From the NCBI RefSeq assembly GCF_900156025.1, contig NZ_FTMO01000004.1, positions 62,001 to 126,000 on the forward strand: a stretch of DNA of 64,000 nt, read 5' to 3'. Below, one piece after another: positions 40,425 through 50,607 of the stretch; positions within the stretch are counted from its first letter, which is position 1; each line of letters opens with the position of its first letter. Below the pieces are notes generated by a model. It worked only from the letters and a program-made list of their open reading frames with translations. It did no database searches and was not told the origin of the DNA. This stretch comes from Allobosea sp. TND4EK4 (GTDB taxonomy: Bacteria > Pseudomonadota > Alphaproteobacteria > Rhizobiales > Beijerinckiaceae). The position numbers and the translations under genes were made by a program.

Positions 40425-41627
40425 TCAGCGCCGCCAGCGCACATCGTCCAGCCGTCCCGGAACCGGCTCGGGGACGAGGCCCTGTCCGAAGACCCGTTCC
40501 AGCCGGAGCGCGGCTTCTCCGGTGCCGCGGGCTTCGCTTGTCGAAGCGAGAAGCGGCTGCTCGCCTGTCGGCATCATCCCGGTGAGCGGCTGGATCGGCC
40601 CCGCGAGGGGGCGGGCGCGCAGCGCGTCGGCAAGGCCGAGGACCGGCAGCCCCGCGACCATCTGGTCGATCAGCCGCTCGACGCCGCCGGGCTTCAGTTC
40701 AGGCGCGGTCGGCGCGCCGGTGTCCGGTGCGGTGGGCAAGGCCACGACACTGGCCTGCGGCGCCGCCTCGATCATGCGGCGGATGACGAGATCGACGAAA
40801 TGCGCTGCCTTGCGGGCGCCCGCGCGGGTGAAATGAACGCCGTCGCCCAGCCGCAGCCGCGTCGTCTGGCCTGAGACGTCGGGGCCGGACGCCGTATAGC
40901 GGTTCTCGGCATCGACGAAGGCGCCCCAGAGATCGACATAGGTGCCCCCGGCCTTCTCGACGCGCTCGCGGTAGAGCTCGTTCAGCGTCACCAGATCGGT
41001 CGAGAGGCGGGCGTTCTGGACCGGGGGCACGCCGACCCAGATCAGGGGAATCCGCTTGTCGGCGAAAGCCCTGGCGATGCCGTCGACGCGCTCGCGATAA
41101 AGCTCGAGCCAGCGCGGGCTCAGCGGCTCGAGAGCCGTCTCGCCGTCCCGCAGCGCCTGGCGGTCGTTGAGACCGATCATCATCACCGCGATGCCGATCT
41201 TCTGGTCGCTCGCCAGCAGCTCGGCGACGGCCTTCGGCCAGTCGTGGAAATCGGACCGCACCAGCCCGGAATCCGCGCGCGTGCGCGCGACGACCTCGAC
41301 ATCCGGCCTGTCGTTCAGAGCGTCGTCCAGCCCCTCGGCGAGCAGGTTGGCAAGGGAATCGCCCAGCACGACGATGTGATGGGCGACATCGACCTTGGGG
41401 ATGACGGGGTCGTCGCGGACCACGACCGGCGCTGTCCGGCGCTTCACCGCAGGGGCGGCCCGCTGGCGCGGCTGGACCTGTGGCCTGGGGGGCTGGGTGG
41501 GCAGTTGCCAGAACAACTGGAACAGGTTGCGTTGCTGCGGAGGCTGCTGGGCGAGGGATTCCGGCCCGCCGATCAGCAGCAGCAGGCAGATGGCAGCGAG
41601 GGTCGTCAGTAGCGAGCGCAGGCGCAT
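40425..41627 (-). CDS. DUF459/SGNH-hydrolase-like periplasmic protein
   Basis: A 400-residue protein with signal sequence or anchor MRLRSLLTTLAAICLLLLIG, a Pro/Gln-rich linker, and an SGNH-type hydrolase domain: VVLGDSLANLL with the serine, MMIGLNDRQ with the asparagine, and GDGVHFTRAGARK with the aspartate and histidine. It is the DUF459 type seen in alphaproteobacteria, which may act on cell-wall or polysaccharide acyl groups. The tail after about 300 is disordered. Its gene is 58 bases downstream of the MltB-type gene and may share its transcript. Confidence 0.82.
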   Translation of the reverse strand: MRLRSLLTTLAAICLLLLIGGPESLAQQPPQQRNLFQLFWQLPTQPPRPQVQPRQRAAPAVKRRTAPVVVRDDPVIPKVDVAHHIVVLGDSLANLLAEGLDDALNDRPDVEVVARTRADSGLVRSDFHDWPKAVAELLASDQKIGIAVMMIGLNDRQALRDGETALEPLSPRWLELYRERVDGIARAFADKRIPLIWVGVPPVQNARLSTDLVTLNELYRERVEKAGGTYVDLWGAFVDAENRYTASGPDVSGQTTRLRLGDGVHFTRAGARKAAHFVDLVIRRMIEAAPQASVVALPTAPDTGAPTAPELKPGGVERLIDQMVAGLPVLGLADALRARPLAGPIQPLTGMMPTGEQPLLASTSEARGTGEAALRLERVFGQGLVPEPVPGRLDDVRWRR

Positions 41628-41685
41628 CAGCCGTCCCTTCCGGCGGTCCCGGAGAGCACCATCATAGGCCGAAGGGCTTGGTGAG

Positions 41686-42918
41686 TCAGCGGCCGCCGCG
41701 CATGCGCGAGAGGAGCGCCGGCGTCGGGTAGCCGTCCGCGACCTCGCCGACGCTGATCTGATAGCGGCGCACCGCCTCGCGCGTCCCGGTGCCGATGCGC
41801 CCATCGGCATCGTGGTCGTAGAGTCCAAGCGACTTCAGGCGGCGCTGCAGATCCTTGGTGCCGGCCATGTCGAGCCGGGCGGCCTTCACCGGCCAGTCCG
41901 CCTGGATCGCCGAGCGGCCCATGATGCGGTCGCCGAGATGGCCGACCGCCAGTGCATAGGCGTCGGAGGAATTGTATTTCTTGATGACGCCGAAGTTCGC
42001 CGTCAGCAGGAGCACGGGCCCGGTATGGCCGGCGGGATAGAACAGGCGCCCTTCGCCGGAGGAGGGCAGGGGGCGGCCGTCGGCGCGGGTGACGCCGGCA
42101 CTGCGGAAGGAGGCGAAGCTGCCCTTGTCGAGCCGATGGTCGAAACGCTCCGGCAGCGCGACCTCCATCCCCCAGGGCAGGCCCGGCACCCAGCCGAAGC
42201 TCTTGAGGTAGTTCGCCGTGGAGGCGATCGCGTCGCTCGACGAGGTCCAGATGTCGGCATGGCCGTTACCGGTCCAGTCGACGGCATATTTCAGGTAGCT
42301 CGACGGCATGAACTGGGTGTGGCCCATCGCGCCGGCCCAGGAGCCGCGCAGCTCGTCGCGGCCGGCATAGCCCTTCTCGATCAGCTCCAGCGCGACCAGC
42401 AGCTCGTCGCGGAAGAAGTCGCCGCGGTAGCGGATCGAGGCGAGCGTCGCCAGCGAGCGGATGACGTCCTTGTTGCCCTTGAAGGAGCCGTAATTGGTTT
42501 CCATGCCCCAGACGCCGAGCACGACCTCCTTCGGCACGCCGTAGCGCGCCTCGACCTGGGCGAGGACGGCGGCGTTCTCGGCCGCGACAGCCTGGCCGCG
42601 CGCGACGCGACCGCCGCCGACGGCGTTGGTCAGGTAGTTCCAGATCGGGGCGCTGAACTCGGACTGCTTCTTCGTCAGCGCGACGATGGAGGGGTCCGGC
42701 GTCACGCCGCGAAAGGCGAGGTCGAAGGTCTGGCGCGAGATGCCGCGGGCTTGAGCCTGCGGCCAGAGCCGCTGCAGGAAGATCTCGAAGCCGGCGCTGG
42801 CGGGCGTGGCGGCCTGGACGCCGTTGGGATTGCGCGAGACGGAAATCGAGCCGGTGACCTGCGCGAAGACCGGCGTCAGGCTCAGCAGGGCCGAAGCGGC
42901 GATGACGGTCAGGCGCAT
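41686..42918 (-). CDS. MltB-type lytic murein transglycosylase
   Basis: A 410-residue exported protein. Signal peptide MRLTVIAASALLSLTPVFA, then an SLT_2 domain with the catalytic glutamate in GVWGMETNYGSF and the conserved SWAGAMGHTQFMPSSYL. The C-terminal 60 residues are a peptidoglycan-binding domain (LQRRLKSLGLYDHDADGRIG then TREAVRRYQ). It cuts glycan strands to 1,6-anhydro products in the periplasm. A full CtrA box lies 55 bases upstream of the start, so expression may follow the cell cycle. Confidence 0.9.
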   Translation of the reverse strand: MRLTVIAASALLSLTPVFAQVTGSISVSRNPNGVQAATPASAGFEIFLQRLWPQAQARGISRQTFDLAFRGVTPDPSIVALTKKQSEFSAPIWNYLTNAVGGGRVARGQAVAAENAAVLAQVEARYGVPKEVVLGVWGMETNYGSFKGNKDVIRSLATLASIRYRGDFFRDELLVALELIEKGYAGRDELRGSWAGAMGHTQFMPSSYLKYAVDWTGNGHADIWTSSSDAIASTANYLKSFGWVPGLPWGMEVALPERFDHRLDKGSFASFRSAGVTRADGRPLPSSGEGRLFYPAGHTGPVLLLTANFGVIKKYNSSDAYALAVGHLGDRIMGRSAIQADWPVKAARLDMAGTKDLQRRLKSLGLYDHDADGRIGTGTREAVRRYQISVGEVADGYPTPALLSRMRGGR

Positions 42919-42972
42919 GGGGGCTCCCGGCTGCGAGAGGAATGAAACCATCTCCAAAGCGCCTGAACAAGA

Positions 42973-42987
42973 TTAATCAGCGGTTAA
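42973..42987. promoter_or_regulatory. Full CtrA-binding box (TTAA-N7-TTAA)
   Basis: TTAATCAGCGGTTAA matches the CtrA consensus exactly. It lies between the transglycosylase gene (start at 42918, minus strand) and the Rnk leader (plus strand), so it may act on one or both. Confidence 0.6.
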
Positions 42988-43018
42988 TCGGCTCCCAAGA
43001 CGCCCCTGCCGCGACGAT

Positions 43019-43047
43019 TTGACAAGCCGCGGGGATTGTCCGACTCT
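43019..43047 (+). promoter_or_regulatory. Promoter candidate of the Rnk leader
   Basis: TTGACA (43019-43024) and GACTCT (43042-43047) are 17 bases apart. The expected transcription start coincides with or lies just before the ATG at 43054, so the first ORF could be leaderless. Confidence 0.45.
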
Positions 43048-43053
43048 TGACGC

Positions 43054-43119
43054 ATGCACAGCGCCTTCAGCTTCCAGCACGGCCGCCTTCGGCCGGGGAT
43101 CCTTATCGCGGGCTCGTAG
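43054..43119 (+). CDS. Possible 21-residue leader peptide upstream of rnk
   Basis: A short ORF (MHSAFSFQHGRLRPG...) begins where transcription from the promoter at 43019-43047 should start and has no ribosome site, a pattern known for leaderless leader ORFs in alphaproteobacteria. The DNA within and after it holds the hairpins GGCCG-CCTT-CGGCC and GGGCT-CGT-AGCCC before a terminator-like stem. This layout suggests attenuation. Confidence 0.4.
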   Translation: MHSAFSFQHGRLRPGILIAGS

Positions 43120-43138
43120 CCCCGGGCCTGTCGCGCGT

Positions 43139-43166
43139 CGCGCCTCCGGTCCGGGGGCGCGTTTTT
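43139..43166 (+). terminator. Terminator or attenuator in the rnk leader
   Basis: A 9-bp GC-rich stem (CGCGCCTCC against GGGGGCGCG, one T-G pair) with loop GGTCC is followed by five T. It stands 70 bases before the rnk start, so some transcripts should end here. Confidence 0.7.
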
Positions 43167-43236
43167 CCGAGATTTCCAGGCATCGCGGCGCGCCGAACAG
43201 CGTGCCGGCGCTGCGCCATTTTCCAAGGATAGACCC

Positions 43237-43662
43237 ATGACTGCCAAGAACCGGGCGCCCGCGCGCCCCGCCATCACCGTGACGGCCGCCGACCACGCCA
43301 TGCTCAGCCGCATCGCGGCCGGCGCCGTCAACACCATGCCCGAGCTCGCCGAAGAGCTGACCCGCGAGCTCGACCGGGCGCGCATCCTGCCGGAGGGGCG
43401 CGTCTCGGCGGAGCATGCCCGCATCGGCAGCCTGATCCGCTACCGCGACGAAAGCACCGGCCGCGAGACCAGCGTGACGCTGGTCTGGCCGCAGGACGCC
43501 GATATCGAGAAGGGCCGCATCTCGGTGATGACGCCGGTCGGCGTGGCTCTGCTCGGCATGGCGGCCGGCCGTTCCATCGACTGGACGACACGCAGCGGGG
43601 AGGTCCGCCGCCTCACCGTGGCCGCCGTCGGCGAGCCGGTGCAGGACGTCGCAGCGGCGTGA
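43237..43662 (+). CDS. rnk: Rnk-like regulator (GreA/GreB family)
   Basis: A 141-residue protein: a short N-terminal helical part (ITVTAADHAMLSRIAAGA) and a C-terminal FKBP-like GreA/GreB domain (ARIGSLIRYRDESTGRETSV then VTLVWPQDADIEKGRISVMT and GMAAGRSIDW). This is the Rnk layout: a nucleoside diphosphate kinase regulator that binds RNA polymerase. It lacks the long coiled coil of GreA. The ATG has AAGGA before it. The leader may be attenuated. Confidence 0.88.
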   Translation: MTAKNRAPARPAITVTAADHAMLSRIAAGAVNTMPELAEELTRELDRARILPEGRVSAEHARIGSLIRYRDESTGRETSVTLVWPQDADIEKGRISVMTPVGVALLGMAAGRSIDWTTRSGEVRRLTVAAVGEPVQDVAAA

Positions 43663-43701
43663 GGAGAGGTCGCTCAGGCCAAGGCGTTCAAGCCGAAGCG
43701 T

Positions 43702-44700
43702 TCAAGCCGAAGCGTTCCTGGTCCTGAGCTTGTCCTCCCAGGCCAGCGCCTGGCCGACGATCTCCTCGAGGTCGTCATGCTCGGGCGACCAGCCGAGTTC
43801 GGCGCGGATGCGGTCGGCCCGGGCGATCAGGGAGCCCGGATCGCCCGCCCGCCGCTCGGCCATCGTCACCGGGAAATCGACCCCGGAGACCTTCTTCACC
43901 ACATCGACGACCTGCCGGACCGAATAGCCGCGGCCATAGCCACAGTTCAGCGTCAGGCTGGCTCCCCCGCCGCGCAGATGGTCGAGCGCGGCGAGATGGG
44001 CGCGGGCCAGGTCGGTGACGTGGATGTAGTCGCGCACGCAGGTGCCATCGGGCGTGGCATAGTCGCTGCCGAAGATCGTCAGCCCCTCGCGCTGGCCGAG
44101 CGCGGCCTGACTCGCGACCTTGATCAGATGCGTCGCGTTCGGGGAAGACTGGCCCGAGCGGCCGCGCGGGTCCGCCCCGGCGACGTTGAAGTAGCGCAGC
44201 GCGACATAGGAAAAGCCGTGTGCCTTCGCCGCGTCCTGCAGCATCCATTCGCTCATCAGCTTGGAGCGGCCGTAGGGGTTGATCGGATCGAGCGCGATCT
44301 CCTCCGGGACGGGCGAGACGGCAGGCTCGCCATAGACCGCCGCGGTGGAGGAAAAGATGACGTGCTTCACGCCGCAGCGCACGGCGCTTTCCAGCAGCGC
44401 GCGCGTCTTCACCGTGTTGTTGTAATAATAGCCGAGAGGGTCGCTGACCGATTCAGGGACCACGATGCGCGCCGCGAAATGGGCGATCTCGCTCACCCCG
44501 TGCTCGGCTATGACGGACTCGACCAGTTGCTGGTCGCCGACATCGCCCTGCACGAAGACCGCCTCCGGCGGCACCGCCCACCAGAACCCGGTGGAGAGGT
44601 TGTCGAGCACGACGACCTTTTCACCGCGGTCGAGCAGCTCCAGCACCATATGGCTGCCGATATAGCCCGCGCCGCCCGAAACCAGCACTGCCATCCGCAT
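43702..44700 (-). CDS. galE: UDP-glucose 4-epimerase
   Basis: A 332-residue extended SDR: NAD motif GGAGYIGSH near the start, [10 protein letters not shown] with the serine, NPYGRSK with the Y-x3-K pair, and the conserved [14 protein letters not shown] and [11 protein letters not shown]. It interconverts UDP-glucose and UDP-galactose. It is divergent from galU, which makes UDP-glucose, across 163 bases, so the two genes probably serve surface polysaccharide synthesis together. Confidence 0.94.
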   Translation of the reverse strand: MRMAVLVSGGAGYIGSHMVLELLDRGEKVVVLDNLSTGFWWAVPPEAVFVQGDVGDQQLVESVIAEHGVSEIAHFAARIVVPESVSDPLGYYYNNTVKTRALLESAVRCGVKHVIFSSTAAVYGEPAVSPVPEEIALDPINPYGRSKLMSEWMLQDAAKAHGFSYVALRYFNVAGADPRGRSGQSSPNATHLIKVASQAALGQREGLTIFGSDYATPDGTCVRDYIHVTDLARAHLAALDHLRGGGASLTLNCGYGRGYSVRQVVDVVKKVSGVDFPVTMAERRAGDPGSLIARADRIRAELGWSPEHDDLEEIVGQALAWEDKLRTRNASA

Positions 44701-44863
44701 CGTCCCCCATCCGCACCGGCCGGGAACCCGCCTTAACGAAAAAGCGTTGACGGGTTCTCAAGCCCTTTCTCCTATAGAGCACCATCGCCCGCTTCCGAAA
44801 GGAGAGGGCGCAACCGACCACCCGCCCGGCTTCGGCACCTGCCACGGCACCAATGGACCTTTC

Positions 44864-45745
44864 ATGACGCAACGAATCCGCAAGGCCGTCCTGCCCGTCG
44901 CCGGACTCGGCACCCGCTTCCTGCCGGCCACCAAGGCGATCCCGAAGGAGATGCTGACCATCGTCGACCGGCCGGTCGTCCAGCATGTGGTGGACGAGGC
45001 GCGCGCGGCGGGCATCGAGCACTTCATCTTCGTGACGGGGCGCAACAAGGCGGTGATCGAAGACCATTTCGACATGGCCTACGAGCTCGACGACACGCTC
45101 GCCAAGCGCAACAAGCTCAAGGAGCTGGAGGCGCTGAAGGCCGACCTGCCGCTCGCGGGCGCAACGAGCTTCACCCGCCAGCAGGCGCCGCTGGGCCTCG
45201 GCCACGCGGTCTGGTGCGCGCGCGAGATCGTCGGCGACGAGCCTTTCGCGCTGCTGCTGCCCGACATGCTGCACTATGCCCTGTCCGGGAAGGGCTGCCT
45301 CGCCGAGATGATCGACGCCTACGAGAAGCATGGCGGCAACCACATTGCCGTCGCGCCCGTTCCCGAGGACCAGACGCATCAATACGGCATCGTCGCGGTC
45401 GAGGATGCCAATGCCAAGGTCTCGAGGATCACCGGCATGGTCGAGAAGCCGCCGAAGGGCAAGGCGCCCTCCAACCTGCATGTCAGCGGCCGCTACATCC
45501 TGCAGCCGACGATCTTCAACCTGCTCGCCAACCAGGAGCCCGGCGCGGGCGGCGAAATCCAGCTCACCGATTCGATGGTCGCCCTGTCGCGGCTGGAAAG
45601 CTTCCATGCCGTCCGCTTCGACGGGGAGATCTACGACACCGGCTCGAAGATCGGTTTCCTCACCGCCAACATCGCCTATGCGCTGGACCGCAACGATCTC
45701 GCCCCGCAGTTGCGCGCCGAGATCGAGCGGCTGCTGGATCGCTGA
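44864..45745 (+). CDS. galU: UTP-glucose-1-phosphate uridylyltransferase
   Basis: A 293-residue nucleotidyltransferase: [20 protein letters not shown] with the nucleotide-binding loop, [34 protein letters not shown] and [11 protein letters not shown] are typical of GalU. It makes UDP-glucose from UTP and glucose-1-phosphate. The ATG at 44864 gives the normal [14 protein letters not shown] start. It is divergent from galE. Confidence 0.95.
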   Translation: MTQRIRKAVLPVAGLGTRFLPATKAIPKEMLTIVDRPVVQHVVDEARAAGIEHFIFVTGRNKAVIEDHFDMAYELDDTLAKRNKLKELEALKADLPLAGATSFTRQQAPLGLGHAVWCAREIVGDEPFALLLPDMLHYALSGKGCLAEMIDAYEKHGGNHIAVAPVPEDQTHQYGIVAVEDANAKVSRITGMVEKPPKGKAPSNLHVSGRYILQPTIFNLLANQEPGAGGEIQLTDSMVALSRLESFHAVRFDGEIYDTGSKIGFLTANIAYALDRNDLAPQLRAEIERLLDR

Positions 45746-45802
45746 GATCGGGGATGGCCGGCGCTCTCCGGCGCGCGGCCGCATCGTTCGGGAGATGAGC
45801 CG

Positions 45803-46693
45803 TTGAGCGATCAGAGCCTCGTCTTCGATCGCGCGCTCGGCCGTTCGCGGCTGATGCGGGCGCTCGCCGGCGACTATCCGGATTTCCTGCTGCAACGGGT
45901 GGCGGGCGATCTGGAGGAGCGGCTCGGCGCCGTGCTGCGCCAGTTTGCCGTCGCGGCCGATCTGGGCACGCCGCTTCCCGTCGTCGGGTCGGTGCTGGGG
46001 GGCAAGGCACAGCAGCTCTGGCGGCTGGCGGAAGCGACGGGCGGCGCCTCGCCCGATCTCGTCGGCGATCTGGAGAGCCTGCCCTTCGGGCCAGGATCGC
46101 TCGACCTCGCGGTCTCGCTGCTCGCCCTGCAGAACGTGAACGACCTGCCGGGCGCGCTCGTCCAGATCAAGCGTGCGCTTCGGCCGGACGGGCTCTTCAT
46201 CGCCTGCCTGCTCGGGGGGCGGACTTTGCAGGAGTTGCGACAGGCCCTGCTCGAAGCCGAGAGCGAGACGAGCGGTGGTGTCAGCCCCCGCGTCGCGCCC
46301 TTCGGCGACCTGCGCGATCTCGGCGGGCTCCTCCAGCGCGCGGGCTTCGCCCTGCCGGTCATCGACAGCGAGATCGTCACCGTGCGCTACCGCGACGCCT
46401 TCGGGCTGATGCGCGACCTGCGCGCGATGGGCTGGGCCAATGCGCTCATCGCCCGCCGCAAGGCTCCCTTGCGGCGCGCAACCCTGCTGCGGGCGGCCGC
46501 GATCTATGCCGAGCGCTTCGCCGATCCGGACGGGCGGGTGCGCGCGACCTTCGAATGCGTCTGGCTCTCGGGCTGGGCCCCGCATGAAAGCCAGCAGAAG
46601 CCGCTGAAGCCGGGCTCCGCCAAGGCCCGGCTGGCGGACGCGCTGGGCGTGCCGGAAATCAGGCCCGGCACCGAGCCGGGGACGCCGCGGTGA
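45803..46693 (+). CDS. Methyltransferase-like protein of the NDUFAF5/BioC group
   Basis: A 296-residue protein that starts with TTG (ribosome site GGGAG upstream). The opening VFDRALGRSRLMRALA, followed by FLLQRVAGDLEERLGAVLRQF, is typical of NDUFAF5-type methyltransferases, which in mitochondria hydroxylate an arginine of complex I. The middle has LPFGPGSLDLAVSLLALQNVNDLPGALVQIKRAL, the usual post-motif. The glycine-rich SAM motif is degenerate (AVAADLGTPLPVVGSVLGG), so activity is uncertain. It ends with a GTGA overlap with the next gene. Confidence 0.8.
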   Translation: MSDQSLVFDRALGRSRLMRALAGDYPDFLLQRVAGDLEERLGAVLRQFAVAADLGTPLPVVGSVLGGKAQQLWRLAEATGGASPDLVGDLESLPFGPGSLDLAVSLLALQNVNDLPGALVQIKRALRPDGLFIACLLGGRTLQELRQALLEAESETSGGVSPRVAPFGDLRDLGGLLQRAGFALPVIDSEIVTVRYRDAFGLMRDLRAMGWANALIARRKAPLRRATLLRAAAIYAERFADPDGRVRATFECVWLSGWAPHESQQKPLKPGSAKARLADALGVPEIRPGTEPGTPR

Positions 46694-47127
46694 GCGAGCG
46701 GCAGCCCCGCCTCAGCCGCGCCGATCTGCGCGTCTTCCGCGTCATTCCGACGCGCTGGCACGACAATGACGCCTATGGCCACGTCAACAACGTCGTCTAC
46801 TATTCCTGGTTCGACACGGCGGTGAACGCCTGGCTGATCGAGAACGGCTTTCTCGACCTTGGCGGCAGCGAGATCGTCGGGCTCGTGGTCGAGACCGCCT
46901 GTACCTATTTCGAGAGCGTCGCCTTTCCCGAGACGGTCGAGGCGGGCTTTGCGGTGGAGCGGCTCGGCACCAGCTCGGTGACCTATCGCATCGGCATCTT
47001 CCGGGAGGGCCGGGACCAGGCGGCGGCGCAGGGGCGCTTCACGCATGTCTATGTCGGCCGCGCGGACCAGAGGCCGGTGCCCGTTCCCGCTGCCTTGCGG
47101 GCGGCCCTGGCGGACATGCGCGCCTGA
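46690..47127 (+). CDS. Acyl-CoA thioesterase, 4-hydroxybenzoyl-CoA thioesterase-like
   Basis: A 145-residue hot-dog fold protein. The active-site region is TRWHDNDAYGHVNNVVYYSW, with the aspartate and the GHVNN signature, and ETACTYFESVAFPETVEAGF follows. It hydrolyses acyl-CoA thioesters of unknown chain. It starts with GTG overlapping the TGA of the methyltransferase gene, so they are coupled. Confidence 0.9.
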   Translation: MSERQPRLSRADLRVFRVIPTRWHDNDAYGHVNNVVYYSWFDTAVNAWLIENGFLDLGGSEIVGLVVETACTYFESVAFPETVEAGFAVERLGTSSVTYRIGIFREGRDQAAAQGRFTHVYVGRADQRPVPVPAALRAALADMRA

Positions 47128-47220
47128 AAAGAAGCGGGACATCGCTCAAACGTTGTCTCGCAGCCGCACACGGGTTATGCCGCCTCCATCGCCCGCCGGA
47201 CCGCCAGGAAGCCTGAGCCC

Positions 47221-49431
<2,211 letters not shown>

Positions 49432-49442
49432 GGAGAACCGCC

Positions 49443-49679
49443 ATGGCGATGGATGCCCACGACATCGAGGCGATGATCAAGGCGGCGCTGCCGGACGCGA
49501 TCGTCGAGATCAAGGATCTCGCCGGCGACGGCGACCACTATGCGGCGACCGTGACCTCGGCCGCCTTCAAGGGCAAGACCCGGGTGCAGCAGCACCAGAT
49601 GGTCTATGCCGCGCTGCAGGGGAACATGGGCGGCGTCCTGCACGCCCTTGCGCTGACGACCTCGGTTCCCCAGAATTAG
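49443..49679 (+). CDS. BolA family protein
   Basis: A 78-residue BolA-like protein: MDAHDIEAMIKAALPDAIVE, GDGDHYAATVTSAAFKGKTR, QQHQMVYAAL. This is the short IbaG/BolA2 type with the KxRVQQH helix. It pairs with monothiol glutaredoxins to handle iron-sulfur clusters. The partner grxD follows at 50226, with a DUF29 gene in between. The ATG has GAGGAGA before it. Confidence 0.92.
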   Translation: MAMDAHDIEAMIKAALPDAIVEIKDLAGDGDHYAATVTSAAFKGKTRVQQHQMVYAALQGNMGGVLHALALTTSVPQN

Positions 49680-49704
49680 GGGACGAGTTTCCGCGGAGGC
49701 TGCC

Positions 49705-50205
49705 ATGCCGGCCGATACGCTTTACGAGGACGACATCGTCGCCTGGGCCGAGCAGCAGTCTCAGGCCATTCGCGAACTCGTGCGCGCTCGGCCTGAGCTT
49801 TCGAACTCCATCGACTGGCAGAACATTGTCGAGGAGATCGAGACCTTGGGGCGAAGCGAGTTGAAGGCCGTTGCATCGCATATGCGCGTCGCGCTCAAGC
49901 ACATCCTCAAGGCCTATTGCGATCCCGATGCGCTGTCCTGCCGAGTCTGGGAGGGCGAGACCAACCGGGCGCTCGCCGAGGCGCGCGAGGATTACCGCCC
50001 GTCGATGCGGCAACATCTCGACATCGACGCGATCTGGCAGGGTGCTTTCAGGTTCGCTGCCGACACGCTTCGAATCTACGGTATTCGTATCCCGCCGGGG
50101 ATTCCGACGAAGAGCCCCTTCGAACTCGACCAGCTTCTGGACGCGGCTTTCGATCATCGCAGCGGCCTCGAAACGCTGCTCGGCAAGCCGTCTTCAAGCC
50201 ACTGA
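49705..50205 (+). CDS. DUF29 family protein
   Basis: A 166-residue protein with the DUF29 pattern: [52 protein letters not shown] and [14 protein letters not shown]. The family is helical, scattered in cyanobacteria and proteobacteria, without a known role. It interrupts the usual adjacency of bolA and grxD. Confidence 0.85.
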   Translation: MPADTLYEDDIVAWAEQQSQAIRELVRARPELSNSIDWQNIVEEIETLGRSELKAVASHMRVALKHILKAYCDPDALSCRVWEGETNRALAEAREDYRPSMRQHLDIDAIWQGAFRFAADTLRIYGIRIPPGIPTKSPFELDQLLDAAFDHRSGLETLLGKPSSSH

Positions 50206-50225
50206 CTCAACACAGGATCAAGCTC

Positions 50226-50561
50226 ATGTCCGACACCAACGCCCGCATCGATGCCGAGGTGAAGTCCGCCGATGTCGTGCTCTTCATGAAGGGCACGCCG
50301 CAATTCCCGATGTGTGGCTTCTCGGGGCAGGTGGTGCAGATCCTGTCCTATGTCGGCGTGCCGTTCAAAGGCGTGAACGTGCTCGAGGATCAGGAGATCC
50401 GCGAGGGCATCAAGACCTATTCGAACTGGCCGACGATCCCGCAGCTCTACGTCAAGGGCGAGTTTGTCGGCGGCTGCGACATCACCCGCGAGATGTTCCA
50501 GGCTGGCGAGCTGCAGGCGCTCTTCGAGGAGAAGGGCATCGCGGTGAAGCAGGCGAGCTGA
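50226..50561 (+). CDS. grxD: Monothiol glutaredoxin Grx4
   Basis: A 111-residue monothiol glutaredoxin with the CGFS active site in [17 protein letters not shown], then [19 protein letters not shown] with the glutathione-binding TIPQ and GGCD. It carries a 2Fe-2S cluster between two subunits or with BolA. ATG at 50226. A terminator follows. Confidence 0.95.
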   Translation: MSDTNARIDAEVKSADVVLFMKGTPQFPMCGFSGQVVQILSYVGVPFKGVNVLEDQEIREGIKTYSNWPTIPQLYVKGEFVGGCDITREMFQAGELQALFEEKGIAVKQAS

Positions 50562-50585
50562 GGCCGGCGTCACGCTTCGCAACGA

Positions 50586-50607
50586 GGCCGGCGTCAGCCG
50601 GCCTTTT
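50586..50607 (+). terminator. Terminator after grxD
   Basis: A 7-bp perfect stem (GGCCGGC/GCCGGCC) with loop GTCA and four T. It abuts the stop of the convergent carbamoyltransferase gene. Confidence 0.78.
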
